From: Vibrio ouci
Lineage (GTDB): Bacteria > Pseudomonadota > Gammaproteobacteria > Enterobacterales > Vibrionaceae
Assembly (NCBI RefSeq): GCF_004551525.1
Contig: NZ_SATR01000004.1
Coordinates: 124,001 to 188,000 of the forward strand
Reading direction: 5' to 3'
DNA length: 64,000 nt
The position numbers were made by a program, and so were the translations under genes. Numbering within the stretch: position 1 is the stretch's first letter; every line of letters begins with the position of its first letter. Below the pieces are notes generated by a model. The model saw nothing but the letters and a program-made list of their open reading frames with translations. It did not search any database and had not been told where the DNA came from. Shown piece after piece: positions 62,584-64,000 of the stretch.

Positions 62584-64000
62584 TTATACTTCGACTGAAC
62601 GGCCGACTTTGTCTTCAACAGAGTTAGCTTCTTGTTCGAAGTGGTAGCGACCTGTTTTCAGGCTACTTGGACCTTTACGTGCAAACTTCAGCATTAGGTA
62701 AACTTCAGCAATTAAGAACACTGTGTACAGTGCGATAATTGCAAATAGTGAAGTCCATAACTGACCGACCGTCAGCGCAGAAGCGGCTACGTGCGTCGGT
62801 AGGATCTCACCTACTGCCCATGGTTGACGCCCGAACTCGGCTACAAACCAACCTGCTTCGATCGCAATCCAAGGTAATGGGATACTGAACAGCGCAGCTT
62901 TAAGAATCCAAGGTTTCTGTTCGATCTTCTGACGACATGTTTGAACAAATGCCGCGCCGAATACGAATAGCATGATGAAGCCACACACAACCATGATACG
63001 GAATGAGAAGAATAGCGGCCAAACTGTTGGGATTGAATCATCCGCAGCGGCTTGGATTTGCTCTTCTGTTGCATCAACAACATTCTCTGTGTAGCGCTTA
63101 AGAAGAAGGCCGTAACCTAGGTCACCTTTCACTTCATCGAAAGCAGCTTTGTTTTCTTCAGACTTGTCGCCTGCGCGAAGCTTTTCAAGTAGCTCGTACG
63201 CGTACATACCAGTACGAACACGCTCAACGTGGTCCTCACGAAGATCACGTAGACCTGTCACCTGCTCATCAAATGAACGCGTCGCAATAATACCCATTAC
63301 ATAAGGGATCTTAATTGCGTAGTCAGTGTTCATTGTTTCTTGGTTTGGTAGACCGAACAGGGTAAATGCAGCTGGTGCTGGTTCTGTGTGCCATTCTGCT
63401 TCAATTGCAGCAAGCTTCACTTTCTGTACTTCACCTAACTCGTAACCAGATTCATCACCTAGCACGATTACAGAAAGAATCGCAGCCATACCGAAAGAAG
63501 CAGCAATTGCGAATGAACGACGAGCGAATGCGATGTCACGACCTTTTAGTAGGTAGTATGAACTGATGCCTAGAACGAACATTGCGCCTGTCGTGTAGCC
63601 TGATGCTACGGTATGGACGAATTTAACCTGAGCTACTGGGTTTAGTACCACTTCAGCAAAGCTCACCATTTCCATACGCATGGTTTCGAAGTTAAATTCT
63701 GCGCCAACTGGGTTTTGCATCCAGCCGTTTGCAACAAGAATCCATAGTGCTGAGAAGTTAGAGCCAAGAGCAACCAACCATGTCACCACTAGGTGCTGAC
63801 GTTTCGATAGACGATCCCAGCCAAAGAAGAATAGACCTACGAAGGTAGACTCTAAGAAGAAGGCAACAAGGGCTTCAATCGCCAAAGGCGCACCGAAAAT
63901 ATCACCTACGTAATGCGAATAGTATGACCAGTTAGTACCAAACTGGAATTCCATGGTTAGGCCGGTCGCCACACCAAGTGCAAAGTTAATACCGAAAAGC
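62584..64000 (-). CDS. cydA: Cytochrome bd ubiquinol oxidase subunit I (5' end beyond the window)
   Basis: The visible part runs from [20 protein letters not shown] to the stop at 62584; the first 50-60 residues, including the heme b595 axial His near residue 19, are outside the window, so the GTG at 63972 is not the true start. [20 protein letters not shown] and [20 protein letters not shown] are present, and the long Q-loop (about residues 250-320 of the full protein) with [15 protein letters not shown] is of the CydA-type bd-[21 protein letters not shown] closes the heme region. It reduces oxygen to water with ubiquinol and leads the cyd operon. Confidence 0.97.
   Translation of the reverse strand, partial: LFGINFALGVATGLTMEFQFGTNWSYYSHYVGDIFGAPLAIEALVAFFLESTFVGLFFFGWDRLSKRQHLVVTWLVALGSNFSALWILVANGWMQNPVGAEFNFETMRMEMVSFAEVVLNPVAQVKFVHTVASGYTTGAMFVLGISSYYLLKGRDIAFARRSFAIAASFGMAAILSVIVLGDESGYELGEVQKVKLAAIEAEWHTEPAPAAFTLFGLPNQETMNTDYAIKIPYVMGIIATRSFDEQVTGLRDLREDHVERVRTGMYAYELLEKLRAGDKSEENKAAFDEVKGDLGYGLLLKRYTENVVDATEEQIQAAADDSIPTVWPLFFSFRIMVVCGFIMLFVFGAAFVQTCRQKIEQKPWILKAALFSIPLPWIAIEAGWFVAEFGRQPWAVGEILPTHVAASALTVGQLWTSLFAIIALYTVFLIAEVYLMLKFARKGPSSLKTGRYHFEQEANSVEDKVGRSVEV

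Noticed and set aside
1-64000. CRISPR array, IS element, rRNA or integron attC sites
   Set aside because: No regularly spaced repeats, transposase ORFs, rRNA sequences or attC-like repeats were recognised; the repeats found are short and local.

Overview
The window looks like the larger chromosome of a Vibrio species. The evidence is the complete cydA-cydB-cydX-ybgE and ybgC-tolQRAB-pal-cpoB blocks, nadA, AlaE, a CRP/PTS-centred mannose locus with the gene content I remember for V. cholerae VC1820-VC1827, an OmpR/EnvZ-type pair resembling CarRS/VprAB, and abundant hybrid kinases, c-di-GMP enzymes and chemoreceptors. No rRNA, IS element, integrase or CRISPR array was seen. One tRNA gene, tRNA-Ser(GGA), is present.

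Layout. 1-3.9 kb: start of a glycosyltransferase (cut by the window edge), a two-component system, a PLP enzyme and two small genes. 3.9-10.7 kb: a tightly overlapping minus-strand operon of an EvgS/RocS-like sensor kinase, a REC-EAL phosphodiesterase, a LuxR/NarL response regulator and a membrane GGDEF cyclase. This is a Pseudomonas Roc-like module with its own cyclase added. 11-20.9 kb: a PTS locus with three fructose-family permeases of different domain order, a stand-alone IIB, an HPr-like/IIA fusion, an AraC regulator and manA. 20.9-27 kb: a quorum-sensing cluster, luxI - argG - EamA exporter - argH - GNAT, divergent from luxR, with a CTG-N10-CAG lux-box-like site at a promoter-compatible position. 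27-30.4 kb: an exported MTA/SAH-nucleosidase-like protein, a chemoreceptor and a VF530 protein.

30.5-42.5 kb: a restriction island reading hsdM - hsdS - (repeat-rich spacer with a possible 39-codon ORF) - SWIM-finger protein - hsdR - ComEC-like metallo-beta-lactamase protein on the minus strand, then a CoiA-like nuclease and a possibly frameshifted membrane protein, ending at tRNA-Ser. 42.7-48.8 kb: LysR/Old Yellow Enzyme pair, alanine exporter, hybrid kinase, UPF0149 protein. 49.2-54.2 kb: a YheO/DauR-type regulator with RidA, a cystine symporter and a CoA-disulfide-reductase-like flavoprotein, then a K+ channel. 54.3-64 kb: nadA, the Tol-Pal operon and the cytochrome bd operon (cydA cut by the window end).

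The strongest candidate for an undescribed system is the luxI/luxR-bracketed argG/argH/exporter/acetyltransferase cluster. Its ArgG and ArgH look like the cyanobacterial and alphaproteobacterial types, not the usual Vibrio ones, so it may be a quorum-controlled pathway making and exporting an arginine- or ureido/amidino-type metabolite. Its catalytic motifs appear intact. The product is unknown.
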